Counted from the first letter of the stretch, positions 27,851-38,963 are shown. The stretch: DNA of 44,179 nt from Chara braunii (GCA_003427395.1 BFEA01000329.1:307476-351654); one strand, 5' to 3'. Program-made: numbers and translations. The notes: generated by a model from the sequence alone, not told the origin.

Positions 27851-30258
27851 CGGAAGGAGGTTGGCGCGTATCCCGCACACCCGCGCGGGTTTAAAGGCGA
27901 ATGAGAGGAGGAAGGACCGACACACTCATGCACTCATGCCAGCAATCAACATTCGGTACTTATTATCACGCCTGGGGGAGCATACACGCACGCCTACTCA
28001 TACAACCCTCAATGAGACATTCAACATCCATAGACTTTCATACCTGAACATGCATAACGGATTACCCACACATTGGGACCATGGAAATATCACACGGGAA
28101 CAAAGCAACAATGGAGAAAAAACTCATCTTCAAGTACAAAATTCTCACGACTGGCCACTCCAGGCCCAGTCCCCAATCCGTCAAAACCACCGACAACCAT
28201 AGCCACAAGGCCCTGCCACTGCCGGCGTCTGATCTCCACCACCGCTTCGCCCCTCCTACTGCCTTACCCCAAGTCTACCGCTAGCTGCCACCCGCCATCA
28301 CTCCGCCCACCACAGGGCACGTCGAGCCTTTCAGGCACCGCAGGCTTCACGCATAGCTTGCGCAGCTTGCAGCCAAGATCAAAGAGAGTGAGAGGAAGGG
28401 GGTGCGGGAATTTATAGTGTGGAAAGTGGCGGGGAGGCTGCACGAACTACGAGGCGTAAATAAGCAAGACAAAAGAAAGGCAGAGGTTCTAGAAGGATCG
28501 AAGGAGTTGGATGATGTGCGTGATTCGGGTGGTCATCAAAGTGGGGTGCGCTTCCCGCCACCACCACATTGCCCCAACCATCCCAATCAGACAGCCAATC
28601 GTTCGCAGGGAAAGGAGAAGGGGGGGATCAGACTTCGCTTAGAGGGAAGATGAAGACGTGCACGAAGGGGATGCACAACAAGAAAGGAAGATGGTGCGCG
28701 GATGCAGAGCGGGAGAAGGGGTTTACACGGTGCACAAAAATTCAAAAAACAGCCGCTCGAGCAAAAATTCAAATTCCTACTCCCGCTAATTCCCAACTGC
28801 TGCTTGAATTTTTTGGTGTGGGTGCTAACTGGCCACGCGAGACCCGGATTGCATTTTCTACTCCGTCCCTCTTTTCGTAAAGGAAAAAAGAAAGAAAGAA
28901 AAAATAAATAAATAAAAAATGAAGCCCTGTTCTTCCCTATTATCTTGCATCCGTACTTCGGGGCTTTACGTGGGAAGCCGCCGAGTATGGAACCTGGCTT
29001 ATCACAAGCATCCTTCTTCTACGCACATGCAACCCCTCCATTCCTCCCAGCGCCCTCTCCTGCTGACAATGAAGAACAACGGTTGACATGGCCGCTGCCA
29101 CGGCTGCCCGCTCAAGCGGTGTCAGCAGCGCACGTCTGCCCTCTCCGCCGCCCTCCATCGCCACCACCTCCACACGGATGACGTCTCTCCGCTGCCGTCT
29201 CCATCCTCGCACCCCAGGGACGTAACCCGCTCAACCCTCAAGGAGAGGTCCGAGAAACTGCCGCCTTTCCGTGGATGCCGTCCCCCTGGCGGAACTGCGT
29301 GTGACGGCGCAGACGACGTGGAGGAGAAGCTCGACGGCGATGGACGCACCAGGTGCACGCACATACACTGACCGGGAGATGGGCAGAAGGGACGCTGCCA
29401 CTAAGGCCGATTCATCCCTGCACCGTCTAGACGCCACAAGCCGAACGTTGTTGTCAAACAGCCGTACAAATTTTGAATTTCAAATGTAGAGGTTCCCCTT
29501 TTTTATTTTATTTTTTGTGGCCTGCCTCATGCCCTTTCCCGCCCTTTCCCGCTGGACCACGCCGTCTTCACACGGACAATGGACGCTGGACCACGAAAAC
29601 ACCCGCCCACAGCCACGTATTTTCGTATGAAAATGGCCATGGGCAGGCCACAAGGAAAATTCGTTGTGGCTCAAGGAACTCTTAAGGAGTGTCTAATGAC
29701 GCCCACCGTCTCCCAGAACCCGTTCATTCAACAACAGTTTCAACAACAGTTTCTATTTTTTATTTTCTCAACACCACCAACGGCCAGCGACAAAAAAACA
29801 AAAAACAAAAAAGGCCAGCGACCTCACAATTCCATCCAGATACTCGTAGCATTACTCAGCTTGGCTTAGATCTCCACCACCCAAGTCACCATCCAACTGC
29901 TTCCGACGTCCCCCACGTCCTGCTTTTGATCGACCACCTCGTTGTCGCTCTTGGAATGACATCGCAACCCAACATGTAGCACAGCCCAATGACAATCTCC
30001 GAAGTAGCCACGTAATAGGGGCCGTCATCCGCAGCTTACATAAGCGTCCTTTTCCCCCCACAGTGTACAGTTTGTGTGTGTGTGTGTGCGTGTGTGTGCG
30101 TGTGTGTGTGTGCGATCCCTTGCTTACGATTGCTTGAAAAAAGAGAGAAGAGGGACGACCTCGTAGCCGCCACGTTGGCCAGCCGTGCCAAACATAACGA
30201 CTCCCGTAGCCAGCACTCTATCTGAGGATTCTGATCGATGGACAAATTACCACATGTA
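27848..30258. other. No recognisable gene
   Basis: About 2.4 kb with moderate GC and short open frames on both strands. None shows a domain or conserved motif. A GT repeat lies at 30072-30113. Confidence 0.45.
30072..30113. repeat. (GT)n microsatellite, interrupted
   Basis: TG units interrupted by two CG steps. Confidence 0.95.
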
Positions 30259-30379
30259 GGGCCTCGCTCCACAACGCATCACATGCGTACACGACAAAAA
30301 AAATGGCAGTCTATCCGTCCATGTATCGCAGAAGATTCATTCTTGTTTTGCACATTTGGTGAGCAGGGAATCGAGGCCC
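30259..30379. mobile_element. MITE family A, copy 1 (GGGCCTCG termini)
   Basis: Starts GGGCCTCGCTCCAC and ends CGAGGCCC. The inner right arm includes TTTTGCACATTTGGTGAGC, shared with the other family A copies. Flanks are TA on the left and TTA on the right. Confidence 0.8.
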
Positions 30380-30555
30380 TTATCCGAAACCCCTGCTACT
30401 TAGATGAAATCCCTCTTACACATCCGATCAACACACCTGGGCCCAAGTCCAACTAGCACCACTAGCAGCATTTCCTGGTAGTCCAACGAAATCCCCGCCA
30501 ACGAAATTCCCGGTACACATTGCTGGATCAATACACCTGGTCCCAAGTCCAACTA

Positions 30556-30675
30556 CCGTCTTCCCCCGAACACAACGCACCCTCATTTTGGCTGTATCCG
30601 GCCGGAAATATAGCTTGTATACATTCATTTTTAGGGTGCGTTATGTTCGGGGGAAGAAAGTAGTGGGGAAGACGG
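30556..30675. mobile_element. MITE family B, copy 1
   Basis: The left arm CCGTCTTCCCCCGAACACAA then CGCACC is mirrored by GGGTGCGTTATGTTCGGGGG then AAG and GGGGAAGACGG. TA flanks both ends, consistent with a TA target duplication (Stowaway/mariner style). Confidence 0.8.
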
Positions 30676-30686
30676 TAGCAGCACTA

Positions 30687-30791
30687 CCTTCTTCCCCCGA
30701 ATACAACATGCGGTCATTATAGCTGTATCTGGACTGAAAGATGCCTCATATACAGCCACAATGACCGTGCGTTGTATTCAGGGGAAGAAGG
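30687..30791. mobile_element. MITE family B, copy 2
   Basis: The left arm CCTTCTTCCCCCGAATACAA and the right arm TTGTATTCAGGGGAAGAAGG pair almost perfectly. TA flanks both sides. It lies 11 bases from copy 1. Confidence 0.82.
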
Positions 30792-31229
30792 TAACACCAT
30801 TGAGTTCCCTCAACACCCTAAACACCGCTACCTTTGATCCTGATTTTGCCGAGCCTGAATTTTACCGCTCAAGGAGTTTTGTCGAGCCCTGGGCCGTCAC
30901 GTCCTAATAAAAGTCGTACTGTTGGTATGCCCCCACAACATCAGATATCTCCAGTGAAGCCTGTTTATTGGCAGTTGTTTTTTCGGAGAGTTCAGCTTGA
31001 CCAACTTCTTCTTTTCTTTCCTCCAAATTGCTCTTCTATTATCGGGGCCCAGCGACCAAGGCAACTTACATCGGCACTGTCCCAACCTCACCGAGGGAAA
31101 TGTGGGAGGGGGGAGAAAAAAAGGTGGGCGGGGCTCTCGCACGATGAATTTCAAGCCTGCTTGCAACACCTTGGGGCCTCAAGAATCTTTGCTGCCTGCC
31201 TCCAAATGGAGGGCAGTTCTCCAGAGTTA

Positions 31230-31400
31230 GGGCCGCGCCACACACCACTGTCCAAATGCAACGAGAATGAATGCATCTGCCACAGAAAGTGGTAAGATGC
31301 ATCCATTGCTATCTATAGTATCAGATTATGCATCTTCCTGCATCTTCCCTTCTCCGCAGGAAGATGCATTTTTCGTTTCTATAGTGCTGGGGCGAGGCCC
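31230..31400. mobile_element. MITE family A, copy 2
   Basis: GGGCCGCGCC at the left and GGCGAGGCCC at the right, with TTA directly on both sides (a 3-bp target duplication). It contains a nested hairpin around GGAAGATGCA. Confidence 0.8.
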
Positions 31401-31475
31401 TTAGGCTCAGAGGTTGGCACTGACAAGGTTTGTCCTTTCCTCTGGAACCATCAGCACTTATTTTATGCCCACTAA

Positions 31476-31561
31476 GGGCCTCGTTCCACACCACTTGAGT
31501 TCAAGACCGAAGCAAAAAATCATCGTTCCATCGTATTGTCAAGTGGTGTCGAACGAGGCTC
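31476..31561. mobile_element. MITE family A, copy 3
   Basis: GGGCCTCGTTCCACACCACT then TGA pairs with TCAAGTGGTGTCGAACGAGG at the right. TAA lies on both sides as a 3-bp duplication. Confidence 0.82.
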
Positions 31562-31626
31562 TAAGGGGGCCTAACTGCACCCCTCGTTATCTGGCAGCAT
31601 TTTGAGCGCACCTGGACTAAGTGCAT

Positions 31627-31848
31627 GTCCACACGTATTGGCCAATGGCGCTCTCTGAATGCATCTGGACTCACGAGCATGTCCACGCCTATTCAAATGT
31701 TGCCTGATGTCAAACGGTGGCATTTTGAATGCATCTAGACTCGGTGTATGTCCACACGTATTGGCGAATGGCGCTCTCTGAATGCATCTGGACTCGAGAG
31801 CATGTCCACGCCTATTCAAATGTTGCCTGCCATTTCGAATGCATCTAG
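31627..31848. repeat. Tandem repeat, about 123-bp period
   Basis: GTCCACACGTATTGGCCAAT through ATTCAAATGTTGCCTG occurs from 31627 and again from 31750 with few changes. Confidence 0.85.
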
Positions 31849-32103
31849 ACTCGGTGTATGTCCACACGTAGTCAAAATCTTGCAAACGGTGCTACTACGT
31901 CCCCAAACCAAGTCTCTAACACTCTCGACCTGTTAGAGAAGAGAAAAAAGGAGGGGGTTGTGTGCCCAAGCACCGGACTCGGTGTATGTCCACACGTAAT
32001 CAAAATCTTGCAAACAGTGCAACTAGGTCCCCAAACCGACTCTCTAACACTCTCGACCTTGTTAGAGAAGAGACAAAGGAGGGGGTTGTGCGCCCAAGCA
32101 CCG
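31849..32103. repeat. Tandem duplication, 128-bp unit
   Basis: ACTCGGTGTATGTCCACACG to CCCAAGCACCGG occurs twice in a row with about six differences. Each unit contains a CTCTAACA/TGTTAGAG hairpin. Confidence 0.92.
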
Positions 32104-32338
32104 GAATCTCATTAAAATGGAGGCTCTCGTACCTCTCTGACTGACACCTCGTTAAAAAAAAAATGTTTTTGTTTTTGCTTTTCTCCCACCTTAGGACAAC
32201 CTTATTTCACACGGCCTCTCTGAAATGGAGGGCTCTCGTTACATCAATTTTTTTTTTTTTTTTATCACATATACCACATAGACCGTACCTTGAAAATTCC
32301 AGAGGTGGTCACCTGGCCTTGAAGAGCCTGCTCTCCAG

Positions 32339-32426
32339 GCCGAGCGACTCGTGTGCAGAAAATTCAACGCAGTGTACGGTAAGTGGGGGGTTGAATTTTC
32401 TGCAGAGTGGGGGGTGCCTCGCTCGG
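32339..32426. repeat. Foldback sequence
   Basis: GCAGAAAATTCAAC pairs with GTTGAATTTTCTGC, and CCGAGCGA with TCGCTCGG at the ends. Confidence 0.75.
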
Positions 32427-32818
32427 ACTTTGCTGGATGAATCTGACCGGAATTCCAACTCGACCTGGACGTGTCAAACCGAAATCACTACGACTTTGAT
32501 GGATGAATCTGACCGGATTTCCAACTTGACCTCGCTATGACTTTTGCTGGATGAATCTGACCGGAATTCCGCACCATTGACTTCGCTGGACGAATTTGAC
32601 CGGAACGCCTCTGTGCTGTGCTGGAGGAATCTGACCAGAATTCCACACTACGACTTCGCTGGACGAATCTGACCGAAATTCCGCACTGCGGCTTCGCTGG
32701 ATGAATCTGACGGGAATTCCCCACTACGACTTTGCTGGACGAATCTGACCGCAATTGCAACTTGGCATGCCACACGCTATTAACTTTGCTGGATGAATCT
32801 GACCGGCATTCCAACTTC
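32427..32818. repeat. Minisatellite, nine copies of GCTGGATGAATCTGACCGG
   Basis: Nine variants begin near 32431, 32496, 32547, 32586, 32620, 32659, 32696, 32734 and 32788, at 34-65 bp spacing, usually followed by AATTCC. Confidence 0.92.
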
Positions 32819-32992
32819 ACCGACGTGTGTCTTACTATCCAGAGGTAGGTCCAAGGTCCAAGCAGTCCCAGTGTAAGCACCCTCTGATTGATGCAACAGG
32901 GTCCTAATGTCGACGGCCCTCTCTCCACTGCTCCATCACTCACCAAATGCATAGAAGACTAACATAGGGGGGTACAATCCCCACTTTCCAGG

Positions 32993-33042
32993 TGAAGATT
33001 CATTCTCATTTTGCACATTTGGCGAGTAGCGGAGCCAGGCCC
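32993..33042. mobile_element. MITE family A, half copy
   Basis: GAAGATTCATTCTCATTTTG then CACATTTGGCGAGTAGCGGA and GGCCC form only a right arm; no left arm is found. Confidence 0.6.
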
Positions 33043-33318
33043 ATGGCCCACCGCCCTGGGGCCTCGGCCCACCTGCCATCTCCGTGGTATAACGTGTGAC
33101 AGTGTGGAATCGTTAGGAGCTGCTGACCGTGTTTGCTACCATCGGCGGGACGATTCATGGTATATGACTCACGGGATGATTCATCCCCGCCGTTCCCGCC
33201 GTTTAGGGAAGGGAGCCCTAAGGCTTCCGTTTCTTTACTTCATCCCGTCATTCAGGGCAGGAAGCCCTAAGGCTCCCCTTTTTTCATTGGTTTTTCCTTG
33301 CTTTAGGGGTCCAGCGCA

Positions 33319-33443
33319 AACTGGAGCGAGAGGCAATGCGACGAACTGGAGGAAGAGGCAATGCGGCGAACTGGAGGGAGAGGCAATGCGGCGAACTGGA
33401 GGGAGAGGCAATAAGACGAACCGGAGGGAGAGGCAATGTGGTC
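33319..33443. repeat. Minisatellite, five 25-bp units
   Basis: AACTGGAGGGAGAGGCAATG then CGGCG is repeated five times in register with small changes. Confidence 0.95.
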
Positions 33444-33522
33444 TAGTCCACTATCTACTTTTTTTTGGGTGTAGAAAACTATAGTTTCTTTCCCTCCTCG
33501 TGGTGATTCCAACGGTGTTTAC

Positions 33523-33643
33523 GGGCCTCGCTCCACTACACTGGACTCGCACAAAAGCCAAAAACTACGGCAGTGTCTATCTTTCCATGTTCTAGCTGAA
33601 GATTCACTCTCGTTTCGCAGATGCAGAGAGTAGTGGAGCTCTT
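33523..33643. mobile_element. MITE family A, copy 4
   Basis: The left arm GGGCCTCGCTCCACTACACT and the right arm GAGAGTAGTGGAGCTCTT are recognisable. The right terminus is eroded and no duplication is readable. Confidence 0.65.
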
Positions 33644-33727
33644 TGCCTTACTACACGCCAGTACCTTTCCCATATATCCGCCGCACGCCCTGTGCTCCCA
33701 AGTATTCGGGATGTATCTAGACGGAAT

Positions 33728-33977
33728 GTGGCCTTCTTCATGTTAAACCACCAGTACCTATGGGTTGGGGCAGGCCGTTAATGCGTAAGCCGAATCAGCC
33801 TGCCTGTGGCCTTCTTCATGTTAAACAACCAGTACCTACGGGTTGGGGCAGGGCGTTGATGCGAAAGCCGAATCAGTCAGCCTGCCCCTCAGGTCCAAAT
33901 CCATTCAAGAGCGATGTAACGCCCCATGTCTGCCCCTCAGGTCCAAATCCATTCAAGAGCGATGTAACACCCCATGT
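33728..33977. repeat. Two adjacent tandem duplications (78 bp and 48 bp)
   Basis: GTGGCCTTCTTCATGTTAAA occurs at 33728 and 33806 (period 78). CTGCCCCTCAGGTCCAAATC occurs at 33882 and 33930 (period 48). Confidence 0.9.
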
Positions 33978-34430
33978 CGGTCGGTACACCCAAGAGCTGT
34001 GTTCTTCTCTCAACCATCTCATCTTTTCTTGCCAGTACTCGTCTATATCTCATCCTCTCATTCGTCTCTGTATAGTACAGGGGAACACCAACCGACCCAG
34101 ATCTCCCCCTAGCCCACAGGGTAGGTGGCACCACAGCAGCGGTGCAAGAGCAAAGGCTGTACCAGTCCCTCGTCACGGTGACAAGTGGTGGGCAGGCATA
34201 GCACCACCGAGCAATGGCCAGTCACTGCACCTCCCCCTAAACCCCCTCCTACCCCACTCCTACCCCCCAACCCCCAACCCCACATGGATGGCCGTGTCTA
34301 ATGGCCAAAATATTGTCGCTGCATAGCAACCAACACCATCAGCCAAGGTCCTGCCCCAATGCTATAGCTTGGGGGGGGCCATCGGGTTATCTCTAGCTGG
34401 TAGAACACAAGCTTGCCCAGGAACGTACGT
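33978..34430. other. No gene seen
   Basis: Unremarkable sequence with C-rich (34205-34280) and G-run (34371-34378) stretches. Confidence 0.5.
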
Positions 34431-34630
34431 GAGCAGAATGGGGATTGAACCCACGACCTCCTGAATGCAACTTTCGTGCCTTACCAGCTGAGGGCATACT
34501 CGCACTAGCACCATCGTAAATGTACCTGACCGCATTTACAACCACACCTGGATGTATCTGGCCCCGATTACGTCCAAAAAATAAGTCAAATGGTCCTAGT
34601 GTGAGTATGCCCTGAGCTAGGCCCGCAGGC
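34431..34630 (-). pseudogene. tRNA-like sequence split by a MITE
   Basis: If 34492-34612 and one TGA duplicate are ignored, the minus strand reads TAGCTCAGCTGGTAAGGC (a full A-box/D-arm match) followed by GTGGGTTCAATCCCCAT (a T-arm with perfect B box GGTTCAATCC). The anticodon arm is weak (GAA/TTC stem, no U33) and the acceptor ends do not pair. It is therefore a tRNA pseudogene or the head of a tRNA-derived SINE, not a working tRNA. Confidence 0.7.
34492..34612. mobile_element. MITE family D inserted in the tRNA-like sequence
   Basis: GGGCATACTCGCACTAGCAC and GTCCTAGTGTGAGTATGCCC are terminal inverted repeats. TGA flanks both sides (34489-34491 and 34613-34615), a 3-bp TNA duplication of PIF/Harbinger type. 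The element is 121 bp and non-coding. Confidence 0.87.
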
Positions 34631-36953
34631 CCTAGAACTGTTCAATCAAATGCACACCACTTTCTTTTTTCGTTTTTTTTTTCCGCCTTGGGGCACGGTT
34701 CACCTAGCAAAGAGTATTGGATTGAACGCCTGAATCTGGACTCGTTTGTGGAAACGTGCAGAAAATCGAGATGGATTGGGTGTGCCGCATGTCCGGTTAT
34801 AGCACGTCCAGATTCAGGATTTTTATCCATTTATCATTGCTGGTGGGACCCCTCGGCGGGGGCAGGGGCATCAGCAAGGGCATGACCTTTTGCGCTTCTT
34901 TTGTTATTTATTTTTCTTTGATATTTTTTTTTATCGTTCCTACCATCAAAAAAAAAAAAAAAAAAAAAAAAAAACACAATATATTCTGAAAAGAAAAAAA
35001 AAGGAGAAATCGAAACTGAACATAAAATATATTTCACCATACAAGGAACATAAAATATATTTCACCATACAAGGAAAAGTTCGTTTCCCGCCTTTCACTG
35101 TCCCACACGACTAGAAAACTATACTATTCTTTTCTTTTTTCTTTTTTTGGGGGGAAAAAAGCCTATACTATTTTTTATTATTATTTTTTTTTAACTTTTT
35201 TTACCTATAATATTCCATGGCATGTGGGCCGATGCCCTAATTTGCAATTAAAATTAAAAAAAATCCGTGTACTTCCCCCAACACCCCGCTTGCTAATATT
35301 AGCAACTTGCTCACAACCTCCACCAATCGTGTTCCGTTCTACCACTCCACCCCACCCCCTCTCCCTCCCTCCCGCTTTCCCCTTCAGTCCTACAGCATAT
35401 TACGCCCCACTCAAAGGTGCGTCTTGTCCGTTGCTAATTCAGCCGCCGGTTGAAAAGCCGGATTATCCTCCGGTGACATGCACAAAAACACACACACACG
35501 TCACACACACGTCACACACACGTCACACACATCCCGACAAAAGACCCCTTCACTCGTGGCTCTCGCGCCTATTCCCCCTCGCCATCCAACTCCCTGATTC
35601 TGCAAACCGGAGCATGCATCTTCCTTAAAATCAAGGAAAGATGCGCCCGCCTTAGGTTTTGTCTTTTTCACATTCCCTCACTGGTGCGGCGATGCCCTTA
35701 TTGTCCTGGCCCCCAGAGTCCGACAGCAGCCTCGCTGGCGAACCAGGAGACACACAAAAATATAAACTGCGGTTAATTCTATACTACACTACAATTCCCA
35801 CGAAGAGAGACCCTAACGGGTTACGGGTACGCAACAGACGGACAGAGCAAGGAAGCCCCGTGTGTGCCCCTTTCGTTTCATTACCCCCAGCTGAAGCCAC
35901 CCCGAAAAACCGCGGCAGATGGCCAATTGACTCGAAACAAACGCCAAATCGACGCAGTGGACACAGACACGTCAGAGACCAGGGAGCAACCACCACCTTC
36001 TCTCCCAATGGCATTATGTTGATAGCGTATCTTCGTCTCGCGCGCATGCATCTCCGCTCAGCAACTGGCTATCATCATGCCCTTCATCCTATGGGCACCA
36101 TCACCATTCGAAAAAACTGCTCATACCAACCAACGCAAATCTTGCAGCCGGGAATTTCATGTTATATGTAGGAGAGAGAGAGACGTTCCGCAGACTATTC
36201 GAATGTCCACGTTGGACAAGGCAATCGATCCAGCGAAGGGAAATCAATATCGGGCCAGCGTGAACCCAAGACTATGTCTTCAATGACACCTGCTCAAATG
36301 CGACTACACTTGCCCCAGAAAGAGGAGAGGAGAGGAGAGGGAGCAAAAGAGGTGGTGGAGGTAAATAGCGAAAGAGAAAGAACGCAGAGAGGAAGGGGTT
36401 CGAGCAAAGAGGGTCGGCCGGAACTGCGGTTTTTAGGAATCATGACAGACAGGAGGAAGAAGATACTTTTATCTTCTTCCTCCTATGCGCCGAAGCCAGT
36501 GCGCCACGGGGAGAGAGGCAAGGGGACAGGAAATAGATAAAATGCAGCGAAGCCAGTACGGCCCGGGAAGCCCTGCAGATAGGGCAAGAGACACGGGAAA
36601 AGGGGATGAACGGAGAGATGGAAAGCGCCAAGGACGACGGAAGAGGAAGAAGGAGGCGAGAGAGCGAACGGAAGACGGGAGGCGAAAGGCCAAACAAAGC
36701 TGTGTGTGTGTGTGGGGGGGGGGGACGATTAGACAAAATCGTGTTCCGTTCTGGCTTTCCCAATGCAAACAACAACAACAAATAGACACTTAGACAGCTT
36801 CTGGCTTTCCAATTAGCCTTCGGATTACGTTTGTTTTCGCCGCCAGAAGTTATCATTGCCGTTCTTTTACAAAAACAGCAGGAAAAAAAAAAAAAAAAAA
36901 AAAAAAAAACGGCAGAAAAGAAGAACAAAAAGCTTCTCACTGGGTCAGCAGAT
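34616..36953. other. No recognisable gene; A/T runs
   Basis: Contains an A-run (34949-34974), a direct repeat AGGAACATAAAATATATTTC near 35000-35070, CACACACGT repeats (35490-35530) and another A-run (36883-36909). Open frames show no domains. Confidence 0.45.
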
Positions 36954-36956
36954 ATA

Positions 36957-37078
36957 GGGCCTCGCTGCACTACTCTCGAAATGTGCAAAACGAGAGTGAA
37001 TCTTCCGCTAGAATATGGAAAGATACACGGCCATGATTTTTGTCTTTTGTGCATTTCAAGAGTAGTGCAGCGAGGCCC
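36957..37078. mobile_element. MITE family A, copy 5 (best preserved)
   Basis: GGGCCTCGCTGCACTACTCT and AGAGTAGTGCAGCGAGGCCC are exact terminal complements. ATA lies on both sides. The arms extend about 35 bp with one or two mismatches. Confidence 0.9.
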
Positions 37079-37146
37079 ATATAGATATATAGCACACCAC
37101 TCGAGAGAAGACATCATATAGATATATAGCACACTAATACACAGCT

Positions 37147-37165
37147 AGATGTGTATAAGAGACAG
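37147..37165. other. Tn5 mosaic-end (adapter) sequence
   Basis: AGATGTGTATAAGAGACAG is the exact 19-base Tn5 mosaic end used in transposase-based sequencing libraries. Chance occurrence in 44 kb is negligible. It is most likely adapter carried into the assembly, so the sequence on its two sides may not be contiguous in the genome. Confidence 0.9.
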
Positions 37166-37183
37166 CTATGGAGGTCGTTGCTG

Positions 37184-37275
37184 CCGTCCTCCCCGAACAT
37201 AACGCACGCTAATTGTGTTGTGAATGTATACAAGACATCTTCTAATGAGGGTGCGTTGTGTTCGGGCAAAAACGG
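37184..37275. mobile_element. MITE family B, copy 3
   Basis: CCGTCCTCCCCGAACATAAC then GCACG pairs with GTGCGTTGTGTTCGGGC, AAAAACGG; TA follows on the right. It is close to copies 1 and 2 at 30.6 kb. Confidence 0.75.
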
Positions 37276-37882
37276 TACACCGCTATAGACCCCATACTTC
37301 CCGGTAATTGACGACAACGGATAATCCTTCCACGCCAGGCACAACAGGACTGCGTGCTGGTTTTGCTTATTTCCATCCCCGATGCATACATTCTCCTCGT
37401 CGTCCTGTACGGTCCCCGATGCCTAATACTACAGTATATCATTGCCGCCATCACTAGCATCTGGACCATGGCTATGATCTCGCCCACCTCACAACAAGCA
37501 GAACGACCAAACCCGCCCAAGAGAGATCATCAGACGTGGAAAGATCACCGACGCTACCAATCAACGAGACGGGCGCCACTTCCGAATGACCAGAAGAGAT
37601 CCCCCTCCACTTCGCCGCCTCTGGGCGCAGTTCGCGGGGCGCAGCCGAGTCGCTCACTGTCGGACAACTGGCATGAACCGCTTTCTCGTCTGGACTCAGG
37701 GCAACGCCCTAAACTTTCGGGTTGACGCGACATAGAGGTGGCGTTGTGCGGCAGCCCACCCATCGTTGATAGAGAACGAATGGAGATCAATCACCACATA
37801 CACCTTCTCACGCAAACGCTGCGTCACCCACTGGAACAACCATATATTTACCGCCTCCCTACCCTCCGCCAGGCACTCATGG

Positions 37883-37888
<6 letters not shown>
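37276..37888. other. No gene seen
   Basis: The plus frame 37354-37725 is open for 123 codons but shows no motif. Confidence 0.45.
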
Positions 37889-37926
<38 letters not shown>

Positions 37927-37983
37927 GCGCTTTCACGCACTTTCCTCTCTCTCTCTCTCTCTCTCTCAGCAGCGCTTTCACGC

Positions 37984-38024
<41 letters not shown>

Positions 38025-38037
38025 GCGCTTTCACGCA

Positions 38038-38077
<40 letters not shown>

Positions 38078-38132
38078 GCGCTTTCACGCAATTTCCTCTC
38101 TCTCTCTCTCTCTCAGAGCAGCGCTTTCACGC

Positions 38133-38165
<33 letters not shown>

Positions 38166-38166
38166 C
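37889..38166. repeat. Compound satellite: (CT)n alternating with a 23-bp spacer
   Basis: Five near-identical copies of CAGCAGCGCTTTCACGCAAT then TTC (starting 37922, 37967, 38020, 38073, 38116) are separated by CT arrays of variable length. The periods are 45, 53, 53 and 43 bp. Confidence 0.95.
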
Positions 38167-38834
38167 TGCGAGAGCTCAACGTATTTCACAATAGAGTGCA
38201 CAACCTCGCACCCATCACATTGGATTGTCGTATACCCATCTCTGCGGACAGACTTCAACACGGGACTAACCGGTGGTTCGCGACCTATATGTCTCGAGAC
38301 GAGAGATTCTGCGCTGTATAGCACTTGACTCACCGTTGTTGTCGTCACCGGCATATCAGAGTAAGAGTACCCGACGTCATGGAGAGTAAGGACCATGCAA
38401 TCCCTATTCCATCTGCAGCAAAACAAATGTCTCACTTTTTCTAGCGAGGAGAGAGGCGCCACTCTCCTCTTCCGCTGTGGACCCCTCCCCCCATCCCATT
38501 CCCTTCCCCTCCTTGGTCAATCTGTCCGAATCGCTTTCTGAACAGCTGCAATCTATCTCGAAGACACACAGGAAAGTAGACCGGCCCGAGAAGTCGACCT
38601 CAGCCTCACCCTTCCCCATCCTCTATGGTACGAGCCGACACATAAAGACCACTAAACTTTAGCAGAGTACATCAAAATTTAGATGAGCGCCGCGTCCAGA
38701 ACTGCGTACAAAACAATATGTCGTCAGATTACGTCAATCGCCAACTTGGAAAACGTGGGAGAGACAGGACGAACAACGAATACACGAAGAAACAAGGAGG
38801 CGCGGGGATATTACCCGCCACAGTATCACCAAGC
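38167..38834. other. No gene seen
   Basis: No domain or RNA gene recognised on either strand. Confidence 0.45.
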
Positions 38835-38923
38835 ATTAGACATGAAGGTCGAAACGAACGACCCAACGAATGAGCATAAGAAAGAACATAACTTTCGAGG
38901 GAGAAAGACAGAGACAAGATAGA

Positions 38924-38963
<40 letters not shown>

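Noticed and set aside
28940-29440. GC-rich open frames around 29 kb as a possible gene
   Set aside because: Competing frames occur on both strands, with no motif or consistent codon bias.
34370-34430. A plus-strand A-box-like CTAGCTGGTAGAACA
   Set aside because: No matching B box in the same orientation at tRNA distance.
37889-38166. CRISPR-like alternation of repeats and spacers
   Set aside because: The conserved element is the 23-bp part, the variable part is only CT repeat, the genome is eukaryotic and there are no cas genes. It is a compound satellite.
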